Assembly: GCA_002373755.1 (NCBI GenBank)
Contig: DFJU01000077.1
Span: 9,093 to 36,930 of the forward strand
Direction: 5' to 3'
Length of the DNA stretch: 27,838 nt
Source: Bacteroidales bacterium UBA3663
GTDB taxonomy: Bacteria > Bacteroidota > Bacteroidia > Bacteroidales > UBA3663
Positions 14,730 to 23,974 of the stretch are shown in pieces. A program made the position numbers and the translations under genes. Each line of letters starts with the position of its first letter. Within the stretch, counting starts at the first letter, position 1. The notes under the pieces were generated by a model. The model was not told the DNA's origin, searched no databases, and saw only the letters and a list, made by a program, of their open reading frames with translations.

Positions 14730-16145
14730 TCAAAGCCGGCCGGCAGCCTTCCGATATTTCGTGGCGGCGACGAACAGGTTGGCTTTGGCGTTAGCCAACT
14801 TGGCATACGACTGCTGCCACAGAGTCTGCGCTTCGAGCAGGTCGCTGAGCGATTCGGTGCCTAGATTGTAGGCCGAGCGGCTGCTGCGCAGGTTGTCTTC
14901 GGTCTGCGCGAGGCTCTTGTTGGCCAACTCGACTTCGAGGAACGCCTCGTCGAGATTGTTGGCGGCCTGGGCAAGTTCGAGGTTCATCTTCTCAATCAGG
15001 TCGTCCTGTTCGAGCTGGGCGCGTTCGGCCTCAAGCCGCGACGAACGTATCTTGTTGATGCCAGCATTGGCGTGGTAGAGCGGTACGACGACGTTGAGCA
15101 TCACGGCCGCAGCCGGCTTGTTGAACAACTTGCTGCCGGCCACTTCAAAGCCGTCAACGTAGCTGTATGTTCCAGCCAAAACTACCTGCGGCAAATATTC
15201 GGCGCGCTCGATCTTGACCTGCTTGGCGGCAAGTTCCGACTTCATGGCCAGGATGCTGTATTCGGGCCGGGCACTCACATCGGCCAACCTGTCGGCCTGC
15301 ACATCGGGCGCAACGGCGAAGGCATCGGCATCGACCACAACCTGCGTGGTGAGCGGAAGTCCGATGTAGTGGCAGAGGTTCATCGTGGCCAACCGCTGCC
15401 CATTTTCGGCCTGACGCATCTGGAGTTCGGCCTCGCTGAGCTTGACCTGCACCTTCAGCACGTCGTTGTGGCTGCGCAGGCCGTGCTTTTCGGCATTCTG
15501 CACATCGACCAGAAGCGACTGGAGCAGCGAATCGTAGCGCACGGCGACCTTGTGCATCTCGTTGGCACGCACGGCCAATGCGTATGCCTCCTGCACCTGC
15601 ACGATGACCTCGTTCTGGCTGAGTTGCGCGCCCTGCTCGGCCATCTGCTGTCCGAGTTTCGACATCTGATAGGCCGTCATGACCTTGCCGCCCATGTAGA
15701 TTGGCTGTTCGACGAGGATGCCTGCCTGGATGATGTTGCCGATTTTATAGTCGATGCCCTTATTGAGGTCGGCCATACCCTCGCCGAACTGCTTCAGGGC
15801 CTGCATCTCGTAGGCATTTGTGGCATCGAAGTGGCCGATTTGGGTCAGTCCGCTGAGGAACTGGCTCACGCCGTCGGACACGCCCGCGAAGATGTCGCCG
15901 CCCACCGAGCCTTCGGAATTGGCCCAGATGTCGCTGGCCACGAGCTTGAAGTTGGGGAAGAAATTGGCCTTGTATGTCTTGACTTCATGACCGTATTTTT
16001 CGGCCAGCTTCTGCGCCGACTGGACGGTCTTGTTGTTCTGCATGGCGAGCTGCACGCAACTGTCGAGCGACAGGCTTACAGTGTCGGCCGATGCGGAAAT
16101 TATGCTGGCACAACTGCAAAGAACTGCTAAAAATCCTTTTTTCAT
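14730..16145 (-). CDS. TolC-family outer-membrane efflux channel
   Basis: This encodes 471 residues and is the last gene of a minus-strand efflux operon. The signal peptide is MKKGFLAVLCSCASIISASA. The mature protein starts with the usual OEP repeat opening (LSLDSCVQLAMQNNKTVQSAQ) and has two long alpha-helical hairpin regions rich in Ala, Gln, Glu and Leu, for example LAVRANEMHKVAVRYDSLLQSLLVDVQNAEKHG and LEQDDLIEKMNLELAQAANNLDEAFLEVELANKSL. Two similar halves are expected for this family, whose trimers form a periplasm-spanning channel. The gene starts 27 bases after the RND pump gene ends, so the three proteins should be made together. Confidence 0.92.
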   Translation of the reverse strand: MKKGFLAVLCSCASIISASADTVSLSLDSCVQLAMQNNKTVQSAQKLAEKYGHEVKTYKANFFPNFKLVASDIWANSEGSVGGDIFAGVSDGVSQFLSGLTQIGHFDATNAYEMQALKQFGEGMADLNKGIDYKIGNIIQAGILVEQPIYMGGKVMTAYQMSKLGQQMAEQGAQLSQNEVIVQVQEAYALAVRANEMHKVAVRYDSLLQSLLVDVQNAEKHGLRSHNDVLKVQVKLSEAELQMRQAENGQRLATMNLCHYIGLPLTTQVVVDADAFAVAPDVQADRLADVSARPEYSILAMKSELAAKQVKIERAEYLPQVVLAGTYSYVDGFEVAGSKLFNKPAAAVMLNVVVPLYHANAGINKIRSSRLEAERAQLEQDDLIEKMNLELAQAANNLDEAFLEVELANKSLAQTEDNLRSSRSAYNLGTESLSDLLEAQTLWQQSYAKLANAKANLFVAATKYRKAAGRL

Positions 16146-16172
16146 TGCTAACTACGTTTTAGGGGAACAACA

Positions 16173-19100
16173 TCACTCCGTTACGCGGTTTTCGTCGGCA
16201 TCGGACTTAGGCCCGATGTGGTAGAACAGCGCATAGAGCACCGGAATGATGACCAAACAGATGATTGTGGCCATTGTCAGGCCACCCATGATGGTGACGG
16301 CCATCGAACCGAACATCGCATCGGGCACAAGCGGAATCATGCCCAGAATGGTGGTGAGCGACGCCATCATCACCGGACGCAGACGCGACAGCGACGAGTC
16401 GATGAGTGCCTGACGCTTATCCTTGCCCTCGCCGATCTGGAGCTTTATCTCGTCCATCAGCACGATGCCGTTCTTGATCATCATGCCGACAAGGCCGAGC
16501 ACGCCCACAATGGCCACGAAACCAAAGGTCTTGCCCGACAGGAGCACAGCCGGAATCACGCCGATCAGAATCATCGGGATGCAGCAGAAGAGCAGTGCCG
16601 GCACCTTGAAGTCCTTGAAGAGCAGCACGAGGATGCAGATCATCAGGATTACGGCCAACGGATAGTTCTTGAACAGATATTTCATCGACTGGTCGGACGC
16701 GGCCTTCTCGCCAATCCATTCGAGCTTGTAGCCTTCGGGCAGCGGCAACTCGCGTAGCAGGGCGGCTTCGACCTGTTTGCGGGCGGCTTCGGTGCCAAGT
16801 CCGACCTCAGGCGAACACTGCACGCGCTGGGCACGTTGGCCGTTGTAGCGAATCACGACGGGGTCTTCCCAATCGATTGAGATGCTGTCGCAGATCTGCC
16901 GCAACGGAGCCGGAGCCATGACCTGCTGCAATGCCGTCCGCTTGTCCATACGGCCCGACAGAAGCTCGGCGAAAGTCTCTTCGTTGAGCAACGATGTGAT
17001 GTTGGGCAACATGCCGAAAATGGTGGCCTCCTCCAGATTCTCAATCGGCTCGCCGTCGGTGTCGAGGCACTTCACATAGACCTTCTGCGGATGGATGGCG
17101 TTGTAGAACGTGCCCATCGGGATGCCGTCGGTTGCGGCCAACAGCGACGTTGCCACGGCCTTGCGCGTCGCATTGACGCGTCGGGCATTAGCCTGGTTGT
17201 AGTGGACGGTCATCACCGGCACTTTCGGTTCCCAGTCGGTGGTGATAAGGCGGACGGCTCCGGTGCGCTTCATGATTGCCTCGCACGAATCGGACAGGCT
17301 GTGCAGCACGGCCGGATCCGGACCCGAGAACTGCGCCTCGATTGGATATTTCTTGTACATCAGGTTGTAGCGCTTGAACTTGACGTAGGCATCGGGGAAC
17401 ATATCGCTCACCGTGGCCTGAATCTCGTCCATGTTCTTCTTCAATGCCTCCGACGACTCGAAATCGACAATCAGCTCGCCATAGGCCAGCGACGGGGTCG
17501 CGATGCTGCGCACAAGGTTGTAGCGCGACGGGGTACCGCCGGTCGATGCCACGATGTGCGTTACCTCCGGACGGCTCTTCAGATAGCGCTGGATGGCGGC
17601 CAAGTCTTTCTCTACGCGAGTGTAGTTGCTGCCTTCTGGCAATTTGTATTCCATGTAGAGCTGGTCGTACTCCATGTCGGGGAAGAATGCCTGCGGGATG
17701 AACTTGTAGCCATAGCCCGACAAGGCGAGCAGCACGACCATGGCGGCAATCGTCGTCCAACGGTGGTCGAGCACCCATTCGAGCAGGCCGTTGAGCTTGC
17801 GGTAGCCCCAGCTGTCATACTCCGAGGCGTTGGCACGTGCCACGTCGTCATCGTCGTCGCCCACACGCTTCGAGGTGCGGGTGCGGAACAGATGTTGCAG
17901 CCAACTGTGCTTCTTCAAACGCTCTTCACGACGCTCGCGATAGCGTTCGCGCGCCATGTCGGCACGCTTGTGGGCACGCTGCGCAACGGCATCCGAACGG
18001 CCATAGAGCAATGTGCTCGACATGAGCGGCACGTGTACGAGCGCAAGAATCCACGACAGGAGCAGCGATACCGTCATCACGATGAAGAGGTCGCGCACGT
18101 AGAGTCCGGTGGTGTCGGGCGACATGAAAATCGGCAAAAATGCCAGGATTGCAATCAACGTAGCGCCCAAAAGCGGCATCGCCGTCTTGCGTCCGGTGGC
18201 CGTGAGGGCCTCCTTCATCGACCGACCGGCTTTCTTATCGACCAACACGCCATCGACAATCACAATCGCATTATCGACCAACATGCCCATCGCCAGAATG
18301 AACGAGCCCAACGAGACGCGCTGCAATGTGCCGTCGAGCGAATAGAGCACCAGAATCGAACCGAGCACGATGACAAGCAGGCTGAAGCCGATGATGATGC
18401 CCGAACGGAAGCCCATGAAGACCATCAGCACGACGACGACGAGCAGAATCGACTCAACGAGGTTCAACAGGAACGACGACAATGCGCTGCCGACACGTTC
18501 CGGCTGGAAAAACACCTTGTGATATTCGACGCCGACAGGCATCTGCGTCTGCAACTGCGCCATGCGGGCCTCGACTGCCTTGCCGATTTTTGTGATGTCG
18601 GTGCCGGAAATCGCCGATATGGATATGCCCAACGCCTTTTCGCCGTCGTGGGTGAGCGAATTGCGCACCGGCTCGTCGTATTCGAGCGTCACATTGGCGA
18701 TGTCCGACAGACGCAGCTGGTCCTTCTCGTGACCCTGAATGATGAGGTTCTTGATGTCGTTGACCGACGTCGAACGGTCGCCCACCATGACGCGCACCCG
18801 GTTGTCGCCGTTGGCAAAATATCCGCCATAGACGGCTTCGGTCTGGCCGTTGAGCGTCGATATGACCTCGATGGGCGACACGCCCATGTTGGCCATCTTG
18901 TCGCGCCTGATGGTGACGTTGATGCACTCGCTGCGCTTGCCGTAGATGTCAACGCGCGACACGCCGTCGATGTTGATGATTTCGCGCTTCAGGAATTCCG
19001 CGTAGTCAGACAACTGGCGGTCGGTGAGGCCGTCGCCCGTAAGCGCGTAGAACATTCCGAACACGTCGCCGAAGTCATCCTTCACCTGCACCGTGCGCAC

Positions 19101-19469
19101 GCCCGACGGCAACGACACGGCATTCACCTTGCGGCGCATGATGTCCCAATGCTGCTCCAGCTGGTCGTTGGGCACGGTGCTCAACAGTTCGACCGTCATG
19201 ATGCACATGTCCGCGTAGCAGTACGACTGCACCGAATTGACATCGGGAGTCTGGCGGATTGACTTCTCCAGCGGATCGACCAGCTCCAGCTCGACCTCGT
19301 GGGCCGATGCGCCCGGATAGACGCCGACCACCAGCGCCTGACGCACCTTCAGTTCGGGGTCTTCGAGCTTCGACATATCATAGTAGGCATACAGACCACC
19401 CATAATCAGCACCGCGATGATGAGGTGCACGAGCTTGTGGTTGTCAAAGGCCCATTTTCCGAAATCCAT
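16173..19469 (-). CDS. RND efflux pump, inner-membrane transporter (AcrB superfamily)
   Basis: This encodes 1098 residues, slightly longer than most AcrB proteins (about 1040). It begins with the first membrane helix (LVHLIIAVLIMGGLYAYY). A large periplasmic loop follows, then a helix cluster from about 335 to 480, a charged cytoplasmic insert (RAHKRADMARERYRERREERLKKH..., about 500-545), a second TM start near 570, a second periplasmic loop and a last helix cluster from about 930. The TM4 proton-relay motif reads GMLVDNAIVIVD, with Asp399 and Asn400 in place of the Asp-Asp pair of AcrB. The TM10 Lys is kept (MIKNGIVLMDE, about Lys999). The family exports drugs, bile salts or other hydrophobic molecules using the proton gradient; the substrate cannot be read from sequence. 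It sits between the adaptor and TolC genes. Confidence 0.93.
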   Translation of the reverse strand: MDFGKWAFDNHKLVHLIIAVLIMGGLYAYYDMSKLEDPELKVRQALVVGVYPGASAHEVELELVDPLEKSIRQTPDVNSVQSYCYADMCIMTVELLSTVPNDQLEQHWDIMRRKVNAVSLPSGVRTVQVKDDFGDVFGMFYALTGDGLTDRQLSDYAEFLKREIINIDGVSRVDIYGKRSECINVTIRRDKMANMGVSPIEVISTLNGQTEAVYGGYFANGDNRVRVMVGDRSTSVNDIKNLIIQGHEKDQLRLSDIANVTLEYDEPVRNSLTHDGEKALGISISAISGTDITKIGKAVEARMAQLQTQMPVGVEYHKVFFQPERVGSALSSFLLNLVESILLVVVVLMVFMGFRSGIIIGFSLLVIVLGSILVLYSLDGTLQRVSLGSFILAMGMLVDNAIVIVDGVLVDKKAGRSMKEALTATGRKTAMPLLGATLIAILAFLPIFMSPDTTGLYVRDLFIVMTVSLLLSWILALVHVPLMSSTLLYGRSDAVAQRAHKRADMARERYRERREERLKKHSWLQHLFRTRTSKRVGDDDDDVARANASEYDSWGYRKLNGLLEWVLDHRWTTIAAMVVLLALSGYGYKFIPQAFFPDMEYDQLYMEYKLPEGSNYTRVEKDLAAIQRYLKSRPEVTHIVASTGGTPSRYNLVRSIATPSLAYGELIVDFESSEALKKNMDEIQATVSDMFPDAYVKFKRYNLMYKKYPIEAQFSGPDPAVLHSLSDSCEAIMKRTGAVRLITTDWEPKVPVMTVHYNQANARRVNATRKAVATSLLAATDGIPMGTFYNAIHPQKVYVKCLDTDGEPIENLEEATIFGMLPNITSLLNEETFAELLSGRMDKRTALQQVMAPAPLRQICDSISIDWEDPVVIRYNGQRAQRVQCSPEVGLGTEAARKQVEAALLRELPLPEGYKLEWIGEKAASDQSMKYLFKNYPLAVILMICILVLLFKDFKVPALLFCCIPMILIGVIPAVLLSGKTFGFVAIVGVLGLVGMMIKNGIVLMDEIKLQIGEGKDKRQALIDSSLSRLRPVMMASLTTILGMIPLVPDAMFGSMAVTIMGGLTMATIICLVIIPVLYALFYHIGPKSDADENRVTE

Positions 19470-19517
19470 AGCAAAAAATTTGAATGTTGACTAAAGTCAG
19501 GAATTAGAGAATCTGAA

Positions 19518-20612
19518 TCAAAGCAGGCCGCCCACATTCTCCTTCGACGGAACCTGCGCCGGACGCACCCGTTGGCCATCAGTCAGATGATGCACGCCGC
19601 TCTCGACAATCTGCTGGCCGGGGTGCAGACCGCAATCGACCTGCATCGTTCCGGCCGACTTGAGTGCCGACACGCTCACCTCGCACTGGCGGATGATGCC
19701 GCTGCCGTCGTCCTGCTTCTCGTAGATGAAGACGTAGCTCTTGTTGCCCTTGTGGAACACTGCGCCCGACGGAATCTCGACCGGTGCGTCGCCGTCATCC
19801 TTGTAGATGATGTCAACCAACGCAGTCATGCCCGGAGTGACCTTGCGCAACGTCTCGCGGTTGGCCGCATTGTTTTCGAGCAGCAGACGCACCTCGTAGA
19901 GCTGGTTGGCATTGGCGCGTGGGGCGATGCTCAACAGGCGCAGCGGATAGACCTCGCCCGGCAGCACGTCGAACGTCGCAGCAAACTGGCCGAAGCGTGC
20001 CGACTGCACGTGCTCCGATGCCGGAATGTTGATGACGACCTCCAGGCCGTTCGAGCAGAAGAGCGACAGGATTGGCATCCCGGCCGCAACCGTCTCGTGG
20101 CTCTCGTGCAACACGCGCTGCACATATCCGCTGTAGGGAGCCTTGAGCACGCAGTCGGCCAACTGGTCTTGCGCGTGCTTGTATTTGGCGGTAATCTGTT
20201 CAAGGCCGTAGCGCGCCTTGTCGTAATTCTGCGCCGTGGTCGAGCCGTCGTTGTAGAGCGCGATGACACGTTCGCAGTCGGCCTTGACCTGCTGATATTC
20301 GGCTTCAATGGCCGACAGCTGCACCTGGTAGTCGCGGTCGTCCATACGAGCGATGACCTGGCCTTCGCGCACGGCGTCGCCCTCCTTGACCTTGACGTCG
20401 GCCAGAGTGCCGCTCACGCGGAATGCGACATTGGCCACATTGGTGGCCTGAGTGCGGCCCGGATATGACGAATGGGCTGCATCGGACACAACCTGAACGG
20501 TCGAAAGCCGCACCATAGGCGGCTCGGCCACTGGAGCCTCTTTCTGGCCACAGGCTGTCAGCAGGGCAGCCATCGGAAGCAATAAAAAAATCTTTTTCAT
20601 ATCTTTATTCAT
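19518..20612 (-). CDS. RND periplasmic adaptor (membrane-fusion protein, HlyD/AcrA type)
   Basis: This encodes 364 residues. The lipoprotein signal MNKDMKKIFLLLPMAALLTAC has acceptor Cys21; an ATG four codons later is an alternative start. The order of elements is as expected for the family. A first lipoyl half (ANVAFRVSGTLADVKVKEGDAVREGQVIARMDDRDYQ, about 60-95) is followed by a helical hairpin with EYQQVKADCERVIALYNDGSTTAQNYDKARY. The second lipoyl half (DQLADCVLKAPYSGYVQRVLHESHETVAAGMPIL) and beta-barrel and membrane-proximal parts come after it. It links the inner-membrane pump to the outer-membrane channel. It is the first gene of the operon, 48 bases before the pump gene. I see no TAnnTTTG box directly upstream. 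Confidence 0.92.
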   Translation of the reverse strand: MNKDMKKIFLLLPMAALLTACGQKEAPVAEPPMVRLSTVQVVSDAAHSSYPGRTQATNVANVAFRVSGTLADVKVKEGDAVREGQVIARMDDRDYQVQLSAIEAEYQQVKADCERVIALYNDGSTTAQNYDKARYGLEQITAKYKHAQDQLADCVLKAPYSGYVQRVLHESHETVAAGMPILSLFCSNGLEVVINIPASEHVQSARFGQFAATFDVLPGEVYPLRLLSIAPRANANQLYEVRLLLENNAANRETLRKVTPGMTALVDIIYKDDGDAPVEIPSGAVFHKGNKSYVFIYEKQDDGSGIIRQCEVSVSALKSAGTMQVDCGLHPGQQIVESGVHHLTDGQRVRPAQVPSKENVGGLL

Positions 20613-20642
20613 TTAAAAACATTCTCATAAAAACATTTTTGG

Positions 20643-20673
20643 CCGATGCCTCAGTTGCAGGCGGCAGCATCGG
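20643..20673. repeat. Intergenic inverted pair of the GCATCGG motif
   Basis: CCGATGC at 20643-20649 and GCATCGG at 20667-20673 can form a 7-bp stem with a 17-base loop between the DPP IV stop and the adaptor start. On the minus strand, A- and T-rich sequence follows, so it may end the DPP IV transcript. It is made from two inverted copies of the 9-mer core that is common across the window. Confidence 0.45.
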
Positions 20674-20716
20674 ACACGAAAACAGCGGGCTACGCGATTT
20701 TTGAGGAACTAACCGT

Positions 20717-22984
20717 TCAAAGATTCTTCTTCAGATAGCGCAGAAGCTGCGAGTAGATGTAGTTGGACGTGTTGCCGCCCGTAATCGAATGGTTGCGGTT
20801 GGTATAGACGTGCATGTCGAACGGAATGTCGGCCTGAACCCAACGCTCGGTCAGTTCGTAGGTGTTCTGCGGATGGACATTGTCGTCGGCCGTACCACAG
20901 ATTACCAGCACGTCGCCCTTCAGCTGCGTAGCACGTTCCAGGACGCTCGACGCACGGTAGCCGTCGGCATTCTCCTGCGGCGTGCGCATGTAGCGTTCGG
21001 TATAGATGGTGTCGTAGAAGCGGAAATCGGTGACCGGCGCGACGGCCATGCCCAACTTGAAGACGTCGTTGCCGCCACACAGCGCCATCAGCGTGTTGTA
21101 GCCGCCAAAACTCCAGCCCCAGATGGCGATTCTCGACGCATCGACGTAGGGCAGCGAAGCCACGTAGCGGCCTGCGTGAAGCTGGTCCTGCGATTCGAGC
21201 ACGCCCAACCGGCAATAGGTCTGACGCTCCCAGGCTGCTCCACGCGCGCCGGTGCCACGGCCATCTACACAGGCCACGACGTAGCCCTCCTGGTTCAGGA
21301 TCTGCTCCCACTCGAACTTCCACTGGTCGAGCACCTGCTGGCTGCCCGGACCGCCGTACTGCTCCATCAGGACGGGATATTTCTTGTTCGGGTCGAAATT
21401 GTAGGGCTTGGTCAGGTAGCCGTTGAGCACGACGCCGTCGGGCGTGGTGAACTGGAAGAACTCGCGGCGGCTGCGTTGCGCATAACGTGCTGATTCGCGT
21501 AGTGCCTTGTTGTCTTCAATCACCTTGACGAGCTTGAGGCCGCTGACCTGCTCCAATGTGATTCGCACCGGAGTGTCGGCATCCTCGTAGGCGTGCTGCA
21601 TATAGACGAACCCACGGCTGAATGCAGCAGAATGCGTGCCACGACAACCTGCGCCGTCCTTGCCGCCGTTGAAGAGGGGCGTCATTGCGCCATTGGCCGA
21701 GACCTTATAGATGCCGCGCGTGAGTTCCGACGGCATGTCGCTGCCCTCGCCCACATAGGCCGTCTGGACGTATGCGGTGCGGGTCTTCGGGTCGTAACCA
21801 TAGACCTGCGTCACGTCGAAGTTGCCGTGCGTCATCTGCCGCTGCAACCTGCCGTTCATGTCGTAGTAGTAGAGGTGACGGAATCCCGACTTCTCGCTCA
21901 CTAATGTGAAGCCGTCGTCGTAGAATCGGATCTGGTTCATATTGTCGTCCGATACATACTGCTCGTTGGTGTCCTGCACGATGAGTGTGCTCACGCCCGA
22001 TGCCGGATGCACGAAGTAGAGGCGGAAATCCGACTGATGGCGGTTCTGGGTCATGACGGCGATTTTGGTGGCATCGGCCGTCGGCTTGATGCGCATGATG
22101 TAGCCATCGGCCTCACACGGCACGTCAAGCTGCTTGTGCTTGCGGTTGTACACGTCGTAGCTCCACGCGGTGACCTTGCTGTTCACCTCGCCCGCCACGG
22201 GATATTTGTAGTCATACGAGCCGGGATAGAACTCATATTCGTCGCGCGACGGTGCCATGCCACGGTACATCGGCAATGAATATTCCTTCACCTCGCTCTC
22301 GTCGAACTTCAGGTAGCAGATGTACTTCGAATCGGGCGACCAGCAGTAGGCGCGGTTCATCATGAACTCCTCCTCGTACACCCAGTCGGGCACGCCGTTG
22401 ATGACCTTGCCCCATGCGCCGTCTTCGGTCACCTGACGCTCGACCTTCTCGATCGATGCGCTCATGATTTTGGTGAGGAACAGGTTGTTGTCGCGCACGA
22501 AAGCCACGCTGCGGCCGTCGGGCGACAGTTTGGCAGCCTGCACCTTGCCTTCGGTGAGCCGCTTGAAGTCGTTGCGACGCACGCCGCCCGCCGAAATCAC
22601 GTAGTAGAAATAGTCGGCCCTGAACGAACGGCGATAGATGCTCTCGGGGTTGGCATAGACCAGCAGACGCTCCTCGTCTTCGCTCAGCTCGTAGCCAGAC
22701 AGCCGCAATCCGCTCAGGTCGATCTTCTCGTCGTTGCGCACATTGTCGAGCGACAGCAAAGTATCGACAGCGACGCCGTTGCTGTAGCGGTATTTGACGA
22801 TTGAGCGGCCGTCGGAGGTGATGGCCGTATAGTGTTTTCCATCGGCCGTAGAACGGAAAACCGGCGCGCCCTTCTGACGATATTCGCCTGCGCGCCACGA
22901 CTTTATCGACAGCTTATCGGCCGCCGACGAGTCAAATGCCATGGCCATCGATGCCACGGCAATAACTGGAATTGCTTTATTCAT
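20717..22984 (-). CDS. Dipeptidyl-peptidase IV-type serine peptidase (family S9B)
   Basis: This encodes 755 residues with an N-terminal signal (MNKAIPVIAVASMAMAFDSSA), so it acts in the periplasm or is exported. The first two thirds form the S9 beta-propeller, containing DWVYEEEF at 200-207. This Glu-rich motif holds the free N-terminus of the substrate in DPP IV and sets the dipeptide cut. The C-terminal hydrolase has the catalytic Ser625 in GWSFGGY, Asp700 in GTADDNVH and His732 in NRNHSITGG. All are spaced as in human DPP IV (630/708/740). It removes X-Pro or X-Ala dipeptides from peptides. The length is close to the family norm of 720-770. It follows the PHP phosphatase gene on the same strand after 65 bases, with no obvious promoter between them. 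Confidence 0.93.
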   Translation of the reverse strand: MNKAIPVIAVASMAMAFDSSAADKLSIKSWRAGEYRQKGAPVFRSTADGKHYTAITSDGRSIVKYRYSNGVAVDTLLSLDNVRNDEKIDLSGLRLSGYELSEDEERLLVYANPESIYRRSFRADYFYYVISAGGVRRNDFKRLTEGKVQAAKLSPDGRSVAFVRDNNLFLTKIMSASIEKVERQVTEDGAWGKVINGVPDWVYEEEFMMNRAYCWSPDSKYICYLKFDESEVKEYSLPMYRGMAPSRDEYEFYPGSYDYKYPVAGEVNSKVTAWSYDVYNRKHKQLDVPCEADGYIMRIKPTADATKIAVMTQNRHQSDFRLYFVHPASGVSTLIVQDTNEQYVSDDNMNQIRFYDDGFTLVSEKSGFRHLYYYDMNGRLQRQMTHGNFDVTQVYGYDPKTRTAYVQTAYVGEGSDMPSELTRGIYKVSANGAMTPLFNGGKDGAGCRGTHSAAFSRGFVYMQHAYEDADTPVRITLEQVSGLKLVKVIEDNKALRESARYAQRSRREFFQFTTPDGVVLNGYLTKPYNFDPNKKYPVLMEQYGGPGSQQVLDQWKFEWEQILNQEGYVVACVDGRGTGARGAAWERQTYCRLGVLESQDQLHAGRYVASLPYVDASRIAIWGWSFGGYNTLMALCGGNDVFKLGMAVAPVTDFRFYDTIYTERYMRTPQENADGYRASSVLERATQLKGDVLVICGTADDNVHPQNTYELTERWVQADIPFDMHVYTNRNHSITGGNTSNYIYSQLLRYLKKNL

Positions 22985-23049
22985 TTTTTGGAAGGAAAAT
23001 CTGAGTTACAAAGGGGATTCAGGCTGTCCGATTCGGCAGTTGACGACCG

Positions 23050-23811
23050 TCAAAAATGGTCGTTGCCGATGCAGTCGCAGAGCTGGTCGTAGATGGCGGC
23101 GTAGTCTTTCGAGCGCAAGAACTTGTCGAGCAGTTTCATGTGTTGCGGATAGTGCGAATCGCTGCCCAGGAAATTCACGTAGCCGTTGTCGAGCATCCAA
23201 TAGGCCATCTTCTTCGACACTTCGCCGTAGTAGCCCGCGAACGACAGCATGTTGACCTGAAATTCGACCTGACGCTCCTGCAAATGGTGGTAGAAACGGC
23301 CTCGATGACCCGCGTAGTAGAGATAGCGCTCAGGATGCGCCAGGACAAGATAATAGCCGTCGGACAAAAGTCGTTCGGCAAGTTCGTCAAAGGCTGGGAT
23401 TGCGTGCGAGAAGCTGTTTTCGATGAGCAGATATTGCCCGTACAGCGGACGGATCTGACATGCCGGCTCGCCATATTTGCCGGTCTGCATCAGTTCGATG
23501 AAACTCTCGTCCAAACGGTATTCAAAACTGAAGCCTTCACATTCGATGGGAATTTTCTGCTCGGCAGCCTTCTGCTTCACTTCGTCGAAGAGCGGCTGAA
23601 TGATTTCGGGCGTATTCATGAAACGCGGAGCTGTGTGATGTGGCGTGAAGATTACCCGCTCGACACCGAATCGGCTCAGCTCGGAAAGCAGCAAGAGCGA
23701 CTCGTCCATCTGCTGCGAGCCATCGTCCACACCAGGAATGATATGGCAATGCAATTCGCGCTTGTAAGGCAATGGAAGCAGTTCCCGTTTCTTAAAAAAG
23801 AAGTCAAACAT
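23050..23811 (-). CDS. CpsB/CapC-type PHP tyrosine-protein phosphatase
   Basis: This encodes 253 residues from the ATG at 23811; a longer in-frame start at 23946 would run into the -7 box at 23944-23951. PHP-domain metal-binding motifs are intact: LHCHIIPGVDDGS (His21, His23, Asp29/30), FTPHHTA, LAHPERYLYY, and GSDSH (Asp218, His220). The order matches Mn-dependent bacterial phosphotyrosine phosphatases of the CpsB/YwqE type. These dephosphorylate the tyrosine kinases that control capsule or exopolysaccharide export. No capsule genes or partner kinase lie in the window, so the substrate is open. A small hairpin (ACGACC/GGTCGT, 23043-23063) straddles the stop codon. Confidence 0.88.
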   Translation of the reverse strand: MFDFFFKKRELLPLPYKRELHCHIIPGVDDGSQQMDESLLLLSELSRFGVERVIFTPHHTAPRFMNTPEIIQPLFDEVKQKAAEQKIPIECEGFSFEYRLDESFIELMQTGKYGEPACQIRPLYGQYLLIENSFSHAIPAFDELAERLLSDGYYLVLAHPERYLYYAGHRGRFYHHLQERQVEFQVNMLSFAGYYGEVSKKMAYWMLDNGYVNFLGSDSHYPQHMKLLDKFLRSKDYAAIYDQLCDCIGNDHF

Positions 23812-23838
23812 AATTCTGTTTTTCTGTGCAAATGTCGA

Positions 23839-23926
23839 GTGCAACACATTCTGAGGGCAACATCCGAATCGGCCGACGGACATTTCCCATCGCACGACTT
23901 GCAGACGGAGGCCATGGCTGTTGCAC
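23839..23926 (-). promoter_or_regulatory. Leader of the PHP phosphatase mRNA with closing inverted repeat
   Basis: From the predicted start near 23937 to the ATG at 23811 there are about 125 untranslated bases. GTGCAACA at 23839-23846 and TGTTGCAC at 23919-23926 are perfect 8-base complements and could close most of this leader into one domain. No known riboswitch class is recognised. Confidence 0.35.
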
Positions 23927-23943
23927 ATTGTTTTAAAGCCGCG

Positions 23944-23974
23944 CAAATATACAAAAATCTTTCAATGCCACAAA
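23944..23974 (-). promoter_or_regulatory. Promoter of the PHP phosphatase gene
   Basis: Read on the minus strand, TTTG (23974-23971) is followed after 19 bases by TATATTTG (23951-23944). This is an exact match to the Bacteroidota promoter in both boxes and in spacing. Confidence 0.85.

Noticed and set aside
14429..14806. 125-codon minus-strand open frame over the hairpin region
   Set aside because: It runs through two terminator-like hairpins and into the TolC gene in another frame. Its Cys residues do not form a metal-binding pattern that I trust.
15072..16130. 352-codon plus-strand open frame opposite the TolC-type gene
   Set aside because: It is antisense to a clear outer-membrane channel gene, and its His/Leu/Val/Asp-rich sequence has no recognisable domain.
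17091..19262. 723-codon plus-strand open frame opposite the RND pump gene
   Set aside because: It is the antisense image of a GC-rich gene whose codon style avoids stops on the other strand. The translation is rich in His, Arg, Gln and Asp and has no family motif, whereas the minus strand encodes a full RND pump.
23812..23946. Longer N-terminus for the PHP phosphatase
   Set aside because: The upstream start overlaps the -7 box of an exact promoter, and the added residues do not resemble the family, which starts close to the LHCHIIPG motif.
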